From the NCBI GenBank assembly GCA_029259915.1, contig JAJDED010000007.1:186001-250000 (forward strand): 64,000 nt of DNA. Reading direction: 5' to 3'. Shown piece after piece: positions 18,205 through 27,216 of this stretch; the first letter of the stretch is position 1, and every line of letters starts with the position of its first letter. The position numbers and the translations under genes were made by a program. This stretch comes from Planctomycetota bacterium. Its GTDB lineage: Bacteria > Planctomycetota > Planctomycetia > Pirellulales > Lacipirellulaceae. Below the pieces are notes generated by a model. It searched no databases and was not told the DNA's origin. It saw nothing but the letters and a program-made list of their open reading frames with translations.

Positions 18205-20286
18205 TCACCCCACATCTCCCAAGCCGAGCGCCTCGCCATAACGGGTTAACATCTGACTACGAAGCCGAGAATGATCGGCATGCTTGAGTCCCGGGTCGGC
18301 TGCGACTAACAGTTGCGCCTCGCGGCGAGCTTCTTCCAAAAGCGCCCTATCTTGCTGCAAGTCGGCAATGCGTAGCGGTGGCAGACCGTGTTGCTGCGTT
18401 CCGAACAGATCACCCGGGCCGCGCATCTCAAAATCGAGTTCTGCCAACCGAAAACCATCGGTTAATTTCGCAAACGCTTCAAGACGTTCGTGGCTTCGTT
18501 CGCCATCGGTGTCGACCATCACCCCGCAAAAACCCGGATGATTGCCGCGTCCCACCCGCCCACGGAACTGGTGCAATTGGGCAAGCCCGAATCGCTCGGC
18601 ACCGACGATGGTCATTACCGAAGCGTTCGCAACGTCGACGCCCACTTCGATGACCGACGTGCTGATCAGGACTTGGGTTTCCCCCTCACGAAAATCTTCC
18701 ATGGCTTGCTGCTTTTCCGCCGCCGACATTCGGCCATGCAGCAACCCGGTGCGGAAAGCTTCGAGTTCGCCATTGGTGAGTTGCTCAAAAGCGGCAGCAA
18801 CGCTGGGGGCGGAAACCGTCTCCGACTCGTCGACTAACGGGGCCACGACATACGCCTGCCTGCCTTCGTGCAATCGGTCGCGGACAAACTTCCACCACCG
18901 CTCCTGTTTATCCGGCTCGACCAGGTAAGTATTTACCGCCTGCCGGCCCTCCGGTAATTCGCTTAGCGTGGAAATATCCAGGTCTCCAAATAGAGTCATC
19001 GTCAGCGTGCGTGGAATCGGAGTAGCTGTCATCACCAAATAGTGCGGCGAATGATCGGTCTGCCGCAAGGCGGCCCGTTGGCGCACGCCAAATTTGTGTT
19101 GTTCGTCGACTACCACCAATCCCAGATCGTGAAATCGAACGTCGTCCTGGATAATCGCATGCGTTCCCAGCACGACGTCAATTTCTCCGGAAGCGAGTTT
19201 TTCAAGCATTTCGGTGCGCTCGCGTTTGGACGTTCCGCCGGCAAGTACAATATAACGCACTCGGCTTGCTTCGAGCAAATGTGCAAGCGTGTCGGCATGT
19301 TGACGGGCAAGAATTTCGGTGGGAGCCATCAACGCCGCCTGCTTACCATGAGCCACGGCCACAAGGATCGCATAGAGTGCCACGATTGTTTTCCCGCTGC
19401 CCACGTCGCCTTGCAGCAATCGGTTCATGGGCCGATCTAACGCCATGTCGGCGGCAATTTGCTGGATCACCGCTTCTTGGCTTGCCGTGAGTGTGAACGG
19501 CAACAAGCGGCGGATACGGGCGTCGATTTTTGTGGTCGCCTCCAGTGCAGGGGCTTGATAATCTTGTTGTTGCCCGCGGCGAATCGACAAAGCCAATTGC
19601 AAAACAAATAATTCTTGAAAGATGAATCGTCGTCGCGCGTCAGAGAGCGTTTCTTTGTCCTCCGGCCAATGAATCGTTCGTATTGCCGTAGTCAGCGGCA
19701 GCAGGTCGTATTGTTTGAGCAACGCTTCAGGAAACACTTCTTCTGGATAATCGCCGAATTCGTCGACTGCCGATTCGACCATCCGCCGCATGTGGTATTG
19801 GGAGATACCCTCGGTCAACGAATAAATGGGAAGCATCTTCCGACCTTCCGACTGCGATTCTTCCTCGGCAAGCCAGGTCACCTGCGGATGCGACATTTCC
19901 CACATCATGCCCCGCATCTTCGGCTTGGCAGAGAGCAGCAGCATTTGGCCTTCGTTGAATTTGTTGCGCATAAAAGGCTGATTGTACCAGATTGCGCGCA
20001 GGTAACCGCTGCTGTCCCTCAGCAGGATCGAGACCCGGCTCTTGCCAAACCCATGGCTCGTAGCGGCCACTTGGGTGACCATGCCGCGAACGGTTTGCTG
20101 TTCGCCATCTTCGAGTTCGACGATTGGACGTTCGTGGGAAAGATCGAGATAGTCGCGCGGAAAGTTAAACAGCAGACTGCTGGCGGTGCGCAGGCCGAGT
20201 TTCTGGAGCAGCTCGGCACGCTGTCGACCGACATTACGCACTTTTTCTGCAGGTGTATTCAGAAGCTGTTTGGCCGTGGCATCCAT
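18205..20286 (-). CDS. recG: ATP-dependent DNA helicase RecG
   Basis: Remodels stalled forks and Holliday junctions. The 693-residue length is normal. An N-terminal wedge/OB domain (about 1-250) is followed by the two helicase lobes: Walker A GDVGSGKT, DEQH box (VVVDEQHKFG), TATPIPRT motif III, and the QFRGRVGRG motif VI. The C-terminal TRG region with the RFGLAQLHQ and GPGDLFGTQQ segments is complete. It converges with the sigma gene and is followed on its opposite side by rnhA 52 bases away on the same strand, so rnhA-recG may be co-transcribed. Confidence 0.96.
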   Translation of the reverse strand: MDATAKQLLNTPAEKVRNVGRQRAELLQKLGLRTASSLLFNFPRDYLDLSHERPIVELEDGEQQTVRGMVTQVAATSHGFGKSRVSILLRDSSGYLRAIWYNQPFMRNKFNEGQMLLLSAKPKMRGMMWEMSHPQVTWLAEEESQSEGRKMLPIYSLTEGISQYHMRRMVESAVDEFGDYPEEVFPEALLKQYDLLPLTTAIRTIHWPEDKETLSDARRRFIFQELFVLQLALSIRRGQQQDYQAPALEATTKIDARIRRLLPFTLTASQEAVIQQIAADMALDRPMNRLLQGDVGSGKTIVALYAILVAVAHGKQAALMAPTEILARQHADTLAHLLEASRVRYIVLAGGTSKRERTEMLEKLASGEIDVVLGTHAIIQDDVRFHDLGLVVVDEQHKFGVRQRAALRQTDHSPHYLVMTATPIPRTLTMTLFGDLDISTLSELPEGRQAVNTYLVEPDKQERWWKFVRDRLHEGRQAYVVAPLVDESETVSAPSVAAAFEQLTNGELEAFRTGLLHGRMSAAEKQQAMEDFREGETQVLISTSVIEVGVDVANASVMTIVGAERFGLAQLHQFRGRVGRGNHPGFCGVMVDTDGERSHERLEAFAKLTDGFRLAELDFEMRGPGDLFGTQQHGLPPLRIADLQQDRALLEEARREAQLLVAADPGLKHADHSRLRSQMLTRYGEALGLGDVG

Positions 20287-20338
20287 CCATGCATTTTATC
20301 GCGCGTCGGGCCAGGCGAAACACCATGGCTGGCAATCG

Positions 20339-20797
20339 CTACAGATATTTTTGATAGGCGGCGACGGCCAATTCGTCTACGCGTTCGTTTTCGGGATGCC
20401 CGCTGTGTCCCGCGACGCGTGTGTAGCGGACTTCATGCTGCTGGAGCAGTGTATCAAGCTGCTGCCAGAGTTCCTCATTTTTCACGGGGACCAGTCGCTT
20501 CCCCTCCTTGCGGCGCCAGCCATTGGCTTTCCATTTGGGCATCCACTCGCTCATTCCCTTGCCGACGTAGACGCTGTCAGTAAACAATTCGACCCGTGCA
20601 GATTTTTTGAGCGCCGCCAAGCCTTCGATCACTGCGGTCAATTCCATGCGGTTGTTGGTGGTTTCGCGCTCGCCGCCCGATTTTTCGAGTTGCTTGCCTG
20701 TGACGGGATGGCGCAACAAAAAAGCCCAACCCCCAGGCCCAGGATTTCCACTACACCCACCATCAGTAAAAAGATGTACTTCCGAAAGTTGCGTCAT
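20339..20797 (-). CDS. rnhA: Ribonuclease HI
   Basis: Cleaves the RNA strand of RNA:DNA hybrids. All four acidic catalytic residues are visible: Asp12 (LFTDGG), Glu51 (NNRMEL), Asp73 (LFTDSVYV) and Asp141 (ERVDELA), and the substrate-handle region KWKANGWRRKEG is of the E. coli type. The 152-residue length is standard. It lies 52 bases upstream of recG on the same strand, joining two genes for hybrid and fork processing. Confidence 0.96.
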   Translation of the reverse strand: MTQLSEVHLFTDGGCSGNPGPGGWAFLLRHPVTGKQLEKSGGERETTNNRMELTAVIEGLAALKKSARVELFTDSVYVGKGMSEWMPKWKANGWRRKEGKRLVPVKNEELWQQLDTLLQQHEVRYTRVAGHSGHPENERVDELAVAAYQKYL

Positions 20798-20869
20798 GCT
20801 TTTTCTGAAACCAATTCTTTAAGGAGTGTAGTAGGACAAACTATAGCAGTCCAGGGTTGGAACGGTAAT

Positions 20870-21019
20870 CATAGAACGCTGAAGAACACAGATCGTACAG
20901 ATTTCCACGGATGGGAAGGATAGAGAATAAAAACATTTGCGCAAGCTAATTTCTGACAATAGAAAAATATTCTCTGCATCTGCGACAATCCGCTAAATCA
21001 GCGATCCTCCGCGTTCTAT
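20870..21019. repeat. Nested inverted-repeat element
   Basis: Outer arms ATAGAACGC (20870-20878) and its complement (21011-21019), inner arms AGAGAATA (20921-20928) and complement (20967-20974). The right outer arm overlaps the stop codon of the CxxCH kinase gene. It lies between that gene and rnhA. Confidence 0.5.
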
Positions 21020-22803
21020 TCTGTTGGATTTGAAGTGGCTTGAGGTTTCGCTGCGATGGGCGGAAGTTCTGGGCGTGGTTTGGTCAATTGCTTCAGCTCG
21101 TCGGCCAGCTGCGATTCAATCCTGGGAGTTTCCGAAAGTGACCACGGCAAATGTACAGTAAACTCGCTCCCTTTGCCGAGATCGCTTTCCAGGGTAATAT
21201 CGCCACCCAATAGTCGGCAGAGCTCGCGAACAATCGAAAGCCCCAGCCCCGTGCCGGAGTACTCGCGCGTCATGGCGGTGCCGTCGGGAAGTACTGTTGT
21301 GCCCTGGCGGAATTTTTCGAACACCAACACTTGCTCCGATTCGCTGATTCCCACGCCGGTGTCGGAGACGGTCAGTCGCAAATCGCCCCGGCGGTCTTGG
21401 TGTGCCGAAACGTGGATACGCCCCCCATCCGGTGTGAACTTGATCGCATTGGAAAGCATGTTGTTGAGTATCTGCTCGATTTTTCCCTGATCCTGCACCA
21501 CCGGCGGCAAACCTGGGGCAATTTCATAATGCAGATCGATGTTTTTCTTGGCGCTCAACGGTTGGGCCATGTCGCATTGGGTGGCTACGACATTGCCGAT
21601 GTTGAATTTACTTAAGCGGACTTCCATTTTCCCGCTCTCAATTTTCGCCAGGTCGAGGATGTCGTTGATCATTTCCAGAAGCTGCTTGCCCGACTGCTGG
21701 ATATTGCCGGCATAGCGACGCTGTTTATCTTCCAGCCCGTCGGCAACACTCAGCAAGTCGCTAAAGCCGATGATGCTGTTCAGCGGTGTGCGTAGCTCGT
21801 GACTCACCGTGGCAAGAAAATCGCTCTTGAGTTGGTTCATCTCAAACAAACGCATGTTGGCTTGGGCCATTTCGTCGATCGTTTGATCCAGCTCGCCGTT
21901 CACACTGCGCAGTTCGTCCTGTTGGCGTAAGAGTTGGCGCAACATGCGATTGAACGCTGCGCCCAAGTCCTCGAATTCGTCGCCTGTGTGAATCACGGCC
22001 CGTTGCTCGACGTCGCCTCGACGAATCGCGTCGCTCACGTCGCGCAAATGCCGAAGCGGCTTGACGACCACGTAGCGGACAACCACATACAGCGCAACCA
22101 TCGCCAAGAACACCGTAGCGATTGCCGCAACCAGCAACATGGCCCGATTGAGGTTCTGGTCCTTCTTAGTGTTGGACGCATCCATTTCCACGCGCACCAC
22201 GGCTAGTAAGTCTCCAACCTGCAAATCGGATCGAAAAACTCTCACTGAAGGATTGTTGTGACAAGTGATACACTCTTTCTTGGCGAATAAAGGCTGGTAG
22301 TAAAGGTAAAGAGTTCTTTCCTCATCAAGTTTTCCTTGCCAAGGCTTGTCTTCCTGCGAAGTAAGGGTTTCGATATCATCGTCATCGACCAGCGTCCCAC
22401 CCAGTTTCCCCCATTTGTCCATGAGGCTCCATTCGAACATTTCTTTGGGCTCGCCGATACCTTGTTCGTTCTTGGGGTGCAACACTTCCCATTTAAATGA
22501 ACGATCGCTGAGCAATTTTGCCAGAGAATTATTTACTAGTTGCTCGGCAGGATTGATCGGGTCACTGTTTTCCATTCGTGTGATACTTGTCCCTAAAATG
22601 TCTTTGTGCTCGAGTATTTTCGCTAAATCGACCAGGGCTTCGCCCACAAAGCGATTCTGTTCAAGCACAATCTTGTCGGTCTGCGTGCCGTACCACCAGA
22701 AACTACCCGCGATCAACGGTAAAAGGCACGTACCAAACAGCAGCCGGCACTTGCGTTCCAAGCTCGTCTCGCCCAGCGCTTTTTTGAAGGTGCGGTAGCT
22801 CAT
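21016..22803 (-). CDS. Sensor histidine kinase with CxxCH sensor domain
   Basis: A 595-residue membrane kinase. TM1 is about 21-37; the periplasmic domain ends with KKECITCHNN (CxxCH at 178-182) and resembles the DUF3365/Tll0287 sensor group, suggesting heme or redox sensing. TM2 is about 221-243, HAMP 245-298, the phosphorylated His is His335 in VSHELRTP, and the ATPase domain has NMLSNAIKFT, DTGVGI and GTGLGLSI. No response regulator is adjacent, so its partner is elsewhere. I chose ATG 22803; an in-frame ATG at 22854 would translate a heptad tract. Confidence 0.88.
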   Translation of the reverse strand: MSYRTFKKALGETSLERKCRLLFGTCLLPLIAGSFWWYGTQTDKIVLEQNRFVGEALVDLAKILEHKDILGTSITRMENSDPINPAEQLVNNSLAKLLSDRSFKWEVLHPKNEQGIGEPKEMFEWSLMDKWGKLGGTLVDDDDIETLTSQEDKPWQGKLDEERTLYLYYQPLFAKKECITCHNNPSVRVFRSDLQVGDLLAVVRVEMDASNTKKDQNLNRAMLLVAAIATVFLAMVALYVVVRYVVVKPLRHLRDVSDAIRRGDVEQRAVIHTGDEFEDLGAAFNRMLRQLLRQQDELRSVNGELDQTIDEMAQANMRLFEMNQLKSDFLATVSHELRTPLNSIIGFSDLLSVADGLEDKQRRYAGNIQQSGKQLLEMINDILDLAKIESGKMEVRLSKFNIGNVVATQCDMAQPLSAKKNIDLHYEIAPGLPPVVQDQGKIEQILNNMLSNAIKFTPDGGRIHVSAHQDRRGDLRLTVSDTGVGISESEQVLVFEKFRQGTTVLPDGTAMTREYSGTGLGLSIVRELCRLLGGDITLESDLGKGSEFTVHLPWSLSETPRIESQLADELKQLTKPRPELPPIAAKPQATSNPTE

Positions 22804-22845
22804 TTGGGAGAGGTCAGAAGTCGGAGGTCGGAGGATAGGGGGGAG
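22804..22845 (-). repeat. Six tandem heptads before the CxxCH kinase ATG
   Basis: On the plus strand the run AGGTCAG, AAGTCGG, AGGTCGG, AGGATAG, GGGGGAG is preceded by TTGGGAG and starts at the base after the complement of the ATG. In the gene sense it is a pyrimidine-rich leader without a Shine-Dalgarno sequence. Confidence 0.8.
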
Positions 22846-22905
22846 GCGATGCACCCATTCTATGGCAGGTGTGCGCGCAAGTCCAAGTGCAACAAATTCC
22901 TGCTT

Positions 22906-22940
22906 TCCCCAGCCCCTCGCTCCTCACCCCTCGCTCCTCC
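22906..22940. repeat. Five tandem heptads abutting the priA stop
   Basis: TCCCCAG, CCCCTCG, CTCCTCA, CCCCTCG, CTCCTCC on the plus strand end at the base before the complement of the priA stop codon. In the sense of priA this is purine-rich, the opposite of the start-codon tracts. Confidence 0.75.
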
Positions 22941-25235
22941 CTACAACATATCCCACGGATCGACGTCGACCGTGCAAATCACGTCTTTGGGCAGTTTGAG
23001 CTTGGCAACCGATTGTTGGGCCACCTGTCGCAAGGTTTCCCCTTGCTTGGCTTGCATCTGAATGTGGAAGCGGAAATTGCCGCGCAGTTTTGGAATCGGC
23101 GCCACGGCAGGGCCAATGATGCGTACGGCTTCTTCCGGACTGCTGTTACTTTTTAATTGCTGGGAGAGGTGCGCCGCAGTCTCGCGGGCAATCTCTTCCG
23201 ACGGGCCACGAATGACGATTCGCAACAACGCACCAAAAGGCGGATATTCGAGCTCCGCGCGCTGGGCCAGTTCGTGCTGGGAAAATTTTTCGTAATCATG
23301 GCGCACCGCGGCCGCAATTGCCGGGTGGTCGGGATTGAGGGTTTGCACCAAAACGCGCCCCCCTTTTTCGCCGCGACCGGTACGTCCCGCCACCTGGGCC
23401 ACCAGTTGGAAGGTCCGTTCCCCCGCGCGGAAGTCGGGCAGATGTAAAGCCGTGTCGGCATTGACCACACCGACCAGCGTCACATTAGGAAAATCCAATC
23501 CTTTGGCGATCATCTGCGTGCCGAGCAAAATTTGGATCTCCCCATGCCGGAACCGATCGAGTACCAACTCGTGACTGCCGGCGGATCGCATGCTGTCGGT
23601 ATCCATCCGCGCGCAGACAGCTTGTGGAAACCGTGCACGGACTTCGTCTTCCAGCTTCTGCGTGCCCAAACCGCCATAGCGAATCGCTTGCGACTTGCAC
23701 TCGGGACACGCGGTGGGCGGCAACTCCTCGCGATCGCAATAATGGCAAATCGCTTTGTTCTTTTGTCGATGGAACGTGAGCGAAATATCGCAATCGACAC
23801 ATTTCAGCACTTCTCCGCAGGCAGGGCATTGAATGTGGGTCGAAAATCCGCGGCGATTCAGCAGCAACATCACTTGCCCACCGTCTTGCAAAGCGGTGTT
23901 CATCGCTTGATGCAACGGTCGACTGATTCCGCCCCGGCTGGTGCGCGTTTGACCTGGATCGCGCAAATCGATCGTCGCGACGTCGGGCAATGCAAGATTC
24001 ATCACGCGATTCGGGAGCGTGAGCAACTTGAATTCGCCTTGCTTCGCGCGTTGCCACGATTCAAGTGCCGGCGTGGCACTGCCCAACACGAGCGGAATTC
24101 CCTCGGCCAATGCACGTTGCCAGGCGACATCCCGCGCGTGATAACGGGGAGCCGTGTCTTGTTTGAACGAGGATTCGTGTTCCTCGTCGATAACAATCAA
24201 ACCGAGATGCGGCGTCGGCGAAAATACTGCGCTGCGCGCGCCGACTACCACTTGGACTTCTCCCCGAGCGATCCGCTGCCAGTGGCGATGACGTTCAACG
24301 TCCGACTGATGGCTGTGCAACACGGCCACCGAATCGAATCGCGCGCGGAACCGTCGGACCGTTTGCGGCGTAAGGCTGATTTCGGGCACCAAGACTATGG
24401 CTTGCCGACCGAAGCCGATCACACGTTTGATCGCCTGCAAATAGACTTCCGTCTTGCCGCTTCCGGTAACACCGTGCAGCACCAACCCTTGAGGCTCTGC
24501 CGCTTCTAATGCGGTGAATATTTCGTTCAAAGCCGTCCGCTGGTCGGGATTGAGTTCGAGCGGTTTTTCTCTCGGGACATTGATGTCATCGAATTCGCTG
24601 CTGGCCACGCGTTTGGTGAATCCCTCGACCAAGCCCTTTTTCAAAAGTTGCTTGATCGGCGCTGCCGTGCAGCCGGCGGCCGCTGCGAGTTGGCTGGCAG
24701 TCAACGGCTCCGAACTTGCAGCAAGTACGTCCAGCGCCCGGCGCTGCTGTTTAGACGAAACCGGTTGGCTTTCAAGATTGCCCGCCACGTCCGACGGAAC
24801 TTTTAGCAGCGTAACTTGCCGCGTGCCCGCCAAACGACGCACCCCCGCGGGCACCACCGCTTCGAGTACTTGCCCCCACGGGCAGAGATAATAGTCGGCC
24901 ATCCACTTGGTGAGCTGCAGCATCGCAGACGAAAGGAGCGAAGCGGTGTCGACCACCCCGGTCACTTGCTTCAATCGTTTGGCGTCGACCTGCTTGGTTT
25001 CCAAACGCACGCAATAGCCCACAACCCGCCGATTCGACCGTCCGAACGGCACCTGCAATCGGCGTCCTGTTTCCACCAATCGATCGCCCAGCGATTCATC
25101 GCAAAATATGTCGGGAACCAGATAATCGTACTCGCCCGCCGCACCACCGCCCAAAACAACCGTAGCCACCAGTCGTTGCTCTCGCGCATCGAGTTCCCAC
25201 TGGGCAGGCTCGGTCTCGAAAAGTTGCTGTTGCAT
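22941..25235 (-). CDS. priA: Primosomal protein N', replication restart helicase
   Basis: 3'-to-5' helicase that reloads the replisome at stalled forks. The 764-residue product has an N-terminal DNA-binding region (3'BD, about 1-110), Walker A VTGSGKTEV, DEEH box (VIDEEHESSFKQ), the zinc-binding insert CPACGEVLKCVDC ... CHYC ... CPEC, GTQMIAKG and VAGRTGRGEKGG. All eight zinc-binding cysteines are visible. It is divergent from nadD and upstream of the CxxCH kinase with a 137-base spacer. Both ends of the gene touch heptad tracts. Confidence 0.95.
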   Translation of the reverse strand: MQQQLFETEPAQWELDAREQRLVATVVLGGGAAGEYDYLVPDIFCDESLGDRLVETGRRLQVPFGRSNRRVVGYCVRLETKQVDAKRLKQVTGVVDTASLLSSAMLQLTKWMADYYLCPWGQVLEAVVPAGVRRLAGTRQVTLLKVPSDVAGNLESQPVSSKQQRRALDVLAASSEPLTASQLAAAAGCTAAPIKQLLKKGLVEGFTKRVASSEFDDINVPREKPLELNPDQRTALNEIFTALEAAEPQGLVLHGVTGSGKTEVYLQAIKRVIGFGRQAIVLVPEISLTPQTVRRFRARFDSVAVLHSHQSDVERHRHWQRIARGEVQVVVGARSAVFSPTPHLGLIVIDEEHESSFKQDTAPRYHARDVAWQRALAEGIPLVLGSATPALESWQRAKQGEFKLLTLPNRVMNLALPDVATIDLRDPGQTRTSRGGISRPLHQAMNTALQDGGQVMLLLNRRGFSTHIQCPACGEVLKCVDCDISLTFHRQKNKAICHYCDREELPPTACPECKSQAIRYGGLGTQKLEDEVRARFPQAVCARMDTDSMRSAGSHELVLDRFRHGEIQILLGTQMIAKGLDFPNVTLVGVVNADTALHLPDFRAGERTFQLVAQVAGRTGRGEKGGRVLVQTLNPDHPAIAAAVRHDYEKFSQHELAQRAELEYPPFGALLRIVIRGPSEEIARETAAHLSQQLKSNSSPEEAVRIIGPAVAPIPKLRGNFRFHIQMQAKQGETLRQVAQQSVAKLKLPKDVICTVDVDPWDML

Positions 25236-25277
25236 TGGGAAGTGGCTAGGCGCTAGGGACTAGGAGTTAGGGGGGGA
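25236..25277 (-). repeat. Heptad tract before priA, CTAG type
   Basis: Starting right after the complement of the priA ATG: TGGGAAG, TGGCTAG, GCGCTAG, GGACTAG, GAGTTAG, GGGGGGA. The CTAG tetramer recurs every 7 bases. It mirrors the nadD tract across the divergent spacer. Confidence 0.8.
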
Positions 25278-25339
25278 GGGACTCTCGATGCCGAAGCTGC
25301 TATCGTACATACTTATCTACTAAACAGTCACCACCTTAC

Positions 25340-25381
25340 TGTCTCTAGCCCCTAGCCTCTAGCGCCAAGCCCCTTCCCCCC
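25340..25381 (+). repeat. Heptad tract before nadD, CTAG type
   Basis: TGTCTCT, AGCCCCT, AGCCTCT, AGCGCCA, AGCCCCT, TCCCCCC run directly to the nadD ATG. With the priA tract it makes an inverted pair separated by about 60 bases. Confidence 0.8.
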
Positions 25382-25990
25382 ATGCTTCTCGGAATCTTCG
25401 GCGGTAGTTTCGACCCTGTACACAACGGGCATCTGTTGTTGGCAGAGTGCTGCGCCAAGCAGGCGGCGCTCGACACGGTCTGGTTTCTGCCCACGGCAAG
25501 CCAACCCCTCAAGCCGCAGGGGCCCGTGGCTAACGACCAAGATCGCTTAGAAATGCTGCGGCTGGCCCTGGATGATCGAGCCGAGTTTGAAGTTTCCGCG
25601 CTCGAAATCGACCGGGGCGGCGTGAGTTACTCATTCGACACGCTTACAGCAATCCGAGCTGAAAATCCCCAAGCCGAGCTTTTTTTTCTGATGGGTGCCG
25701 ACTCGCTAGCCGACTTGCCTCATTGGCATCGCCCTGCGGAAGTCTGCACGCTGGCCACGCTGCTGGTGGTACGCCGTGCCGGCACGCCGGAACCCGATTT
25801 CAGCGTGCTACAGAACCTAGTGTCCGCCGAGCGACTCGATGCCATCCGCCGCCACCAGGTCGAGATGCCCGCCACCCCCATCAGCAGTTCACAAATCCGC
25901 TCGCAGATCGCTGCCGACAAAGATTGGCAAGCGTCGGTGCCGGAAAAGGTGGCCGCGTATATCTGCGAGCATGGTCTCTACACGAGCTGA
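25382..25990 (+). CDS. nadD: Nicotinate-nucleotide adenylyltransferase
   Basis: Makes deamido-NAD from nicotinate mononucleotide and ATP. The 202-residue product has the nucleotidyltransferase signature GGSFDPVHNGH (7-17), the family ADSLADLPHWHR segment, and the C-terminal ATPISSSQIR (ISxTxxR-type) motif. Length is normal and the start is set by the family N-terminus. No ribosome site is seen; the heptad tract ends at the ATG. Monocistronic as far as can be seen. Confidence 0.95.
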   Translation: MLLGIFGGSFDPVHNGHLLLAECCAKQAALDTVWFLPTASQPLKPQGPVANDQDRLEMLRLALDDRAEFEVSALEIDRGGVSYSFDTLTAIRAENPQAELFFLMGADSLADLPHWHRPAEVCTLATLLVVRRAGTPEPDFSVLQNLVSAERLDAIRRHQVEMPATPISSSQIRSQIAADKDWQASVPEKVAAYICEHGLYTS

Positions 25991-26165
25991 AATGTCTCTC
26001 GCAGAGACGCGGAGCCGCAGAGAGTACGGTAGGGTGTTTGAAGCGAGAGCGGAACGCACCTTTCGCACTAAGCATCGGATTGACTGGCGACTTGATTAGA
26101 CAGAAACTATCTATAAACAGGTCGAGCAAATGGGCCCGACGTGTCGCGAAAGTGGTGTTCGCCCA

Positions 26166-26936
26166 ATGATCTCTCCTGCCAAGATCGTACTCGAAGCCCT
26201 GGTACTCGTGGCGGCACTCGTGTACTGCCGTGAGCTTCCAGAGACTCGAAACCGCCGCTTTGTCTTGGGTTTCACAGCACTCACTGTGATTCTCAATTCC
26301 CTCTTCTACTACTTCGCTGTTTGGCCATTTTTTTTGTCGAGTGGCGTCAGTCGATCCGATCTTCAATTTCTCGTCATCTTCGACGTTCTGAAGTGGGGAG
26401 TCCTGGCGTACTTTCTTTCAGGATTTGCCGCGCGTGTTGCCGATGCGGGATTTGGAGGCGGCTTCGCCCTCCTGCAAAGCGAACGCAGGTTGGGTAGCAC
26501 TGTGTTGATTGGGATCTTTGCAGGCGTTGCCGCTATTGCAGCGGGCTATGTTTTGAGTCTCGTTGAATACAGGATGGGCTTTCTGGAAGCATTACCGTGG
26601 CCATTCATGAAAGACAACCCGGGCTTCATCAAACTTGGACTCTGGGGAGGATTTCGTAACCTGGCCGGCGAGGAGATCCTCGCAAGACTGGGAGCACAAT
26701 CTGCCCTCCTCTACGCGCTTCGAAAAACTCGCGGGGCATCCATTCTCGCGATCTTATTGTCGTCGCTCTTCTTCGAGCTGTGGCACAACGGATTCACGGA
26801 GCTGTACTTCCTTAATTTTACGGCGTCGTGTGCCTTTGGCTGGGCATATGGGGTGCGCGGCTACGAGAGCGCAGCGATTGCTCACGCGGTGGCAGATTGG
26901 CTCGGCATAGTCATCTTGCCGCGGCTGCTGTTCTGA
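26166..26936 (+). CDS. CPBP-family intramembrane metalloprotease
   Basis: A 256-residue membrane protein with about seven or eight hydrophobic helices. The three CPBP/CAAX protease motifs are present: EEILAR (Glu169, Glu170, Arg174), FFELWH (Phe203, His207) and HAVAD (His240, Asp244). Such proteins cleave substrates within the membrane; some act in prenyl-protein maturation or bacteriocin immunity, others have unknown roles. An in-frame ATG at 26130 would add 12 residues; neither start has a good ribosome site. No associated peptide gene is evident. Confidence 0.78.
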   Translation: MISPAKIVLEALVLVAALVYCRELPETRNRRFVLGFTALTVILNSLFYYFAVWPFFLSSGVSRSDLQFLVIFDVLKWGVLAYFLSGFAARVADAGFGGGFALLQSERRLGSTVLIGIFAGVAAIAAGYVLSLVEYRMGFLEALPWPFMKDNPGFIKLGLWGGFRNLAGEEILARLGAQSALLYALRKTRGASILAILLSSLFFELWHNGFTELYFLNFTASCAFGWAYGVRGYESAAIAHAVADWLGIVILPRLLF

Positions 26937-26966
26937 TGAGACTCAACGATGTAGACTTGCATATAG

Positions 26967-27161
26967 TTATCTAGTCGCGAAGTGTGGATCGCGGCCATTT
27001 GCCAGCTCGACTTGCCGATCATAGTCCCATCGTTTCTCGAACTCTGTGGTGCCACCTCCAGTATAGTGATCCCCAAAGATCCCGAAAAACATATCTGAAA
27101 CTGAACAACCCGGCAAAGTTGTCAGAATTCCGATAAACAGAAGCGATTTCCATTGTTTCAT
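26967..27161 (-). CDS. Small putative lipoprotein
   Basis: A 64-residue product with a basic N-terminus (MKQWK), a hydrophobic stretch and the lipobox TLPGC (Cys19). The mature part is 46 residues, glycine-containing and charged, without recognised domain. The lipoprotein signal is good, but the small size leaves doubt that it is expressed. It is on the strand opposite to the CPBP protease. Confidence 0.5.
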   Translation of the reverse strand: MKQWKSLLFIGILTTLPGCSVSDMFFGIFGDHYTGGGTTEFEKRWDYDRQVELANGRDPHFATR

Positions 27162-27216
27162 GATCTGATCCCAGAGTGGATTGTTCCCAAATTAGAGCTT
27201 TTTGCTGGCCGGTGGA

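Noticed and set aside
25236..25381. Heptad tracts as a CRISPR array
   Set aside because: The units are contiguous 7-mers without unique spacers of constant length, and no cas genes are present.
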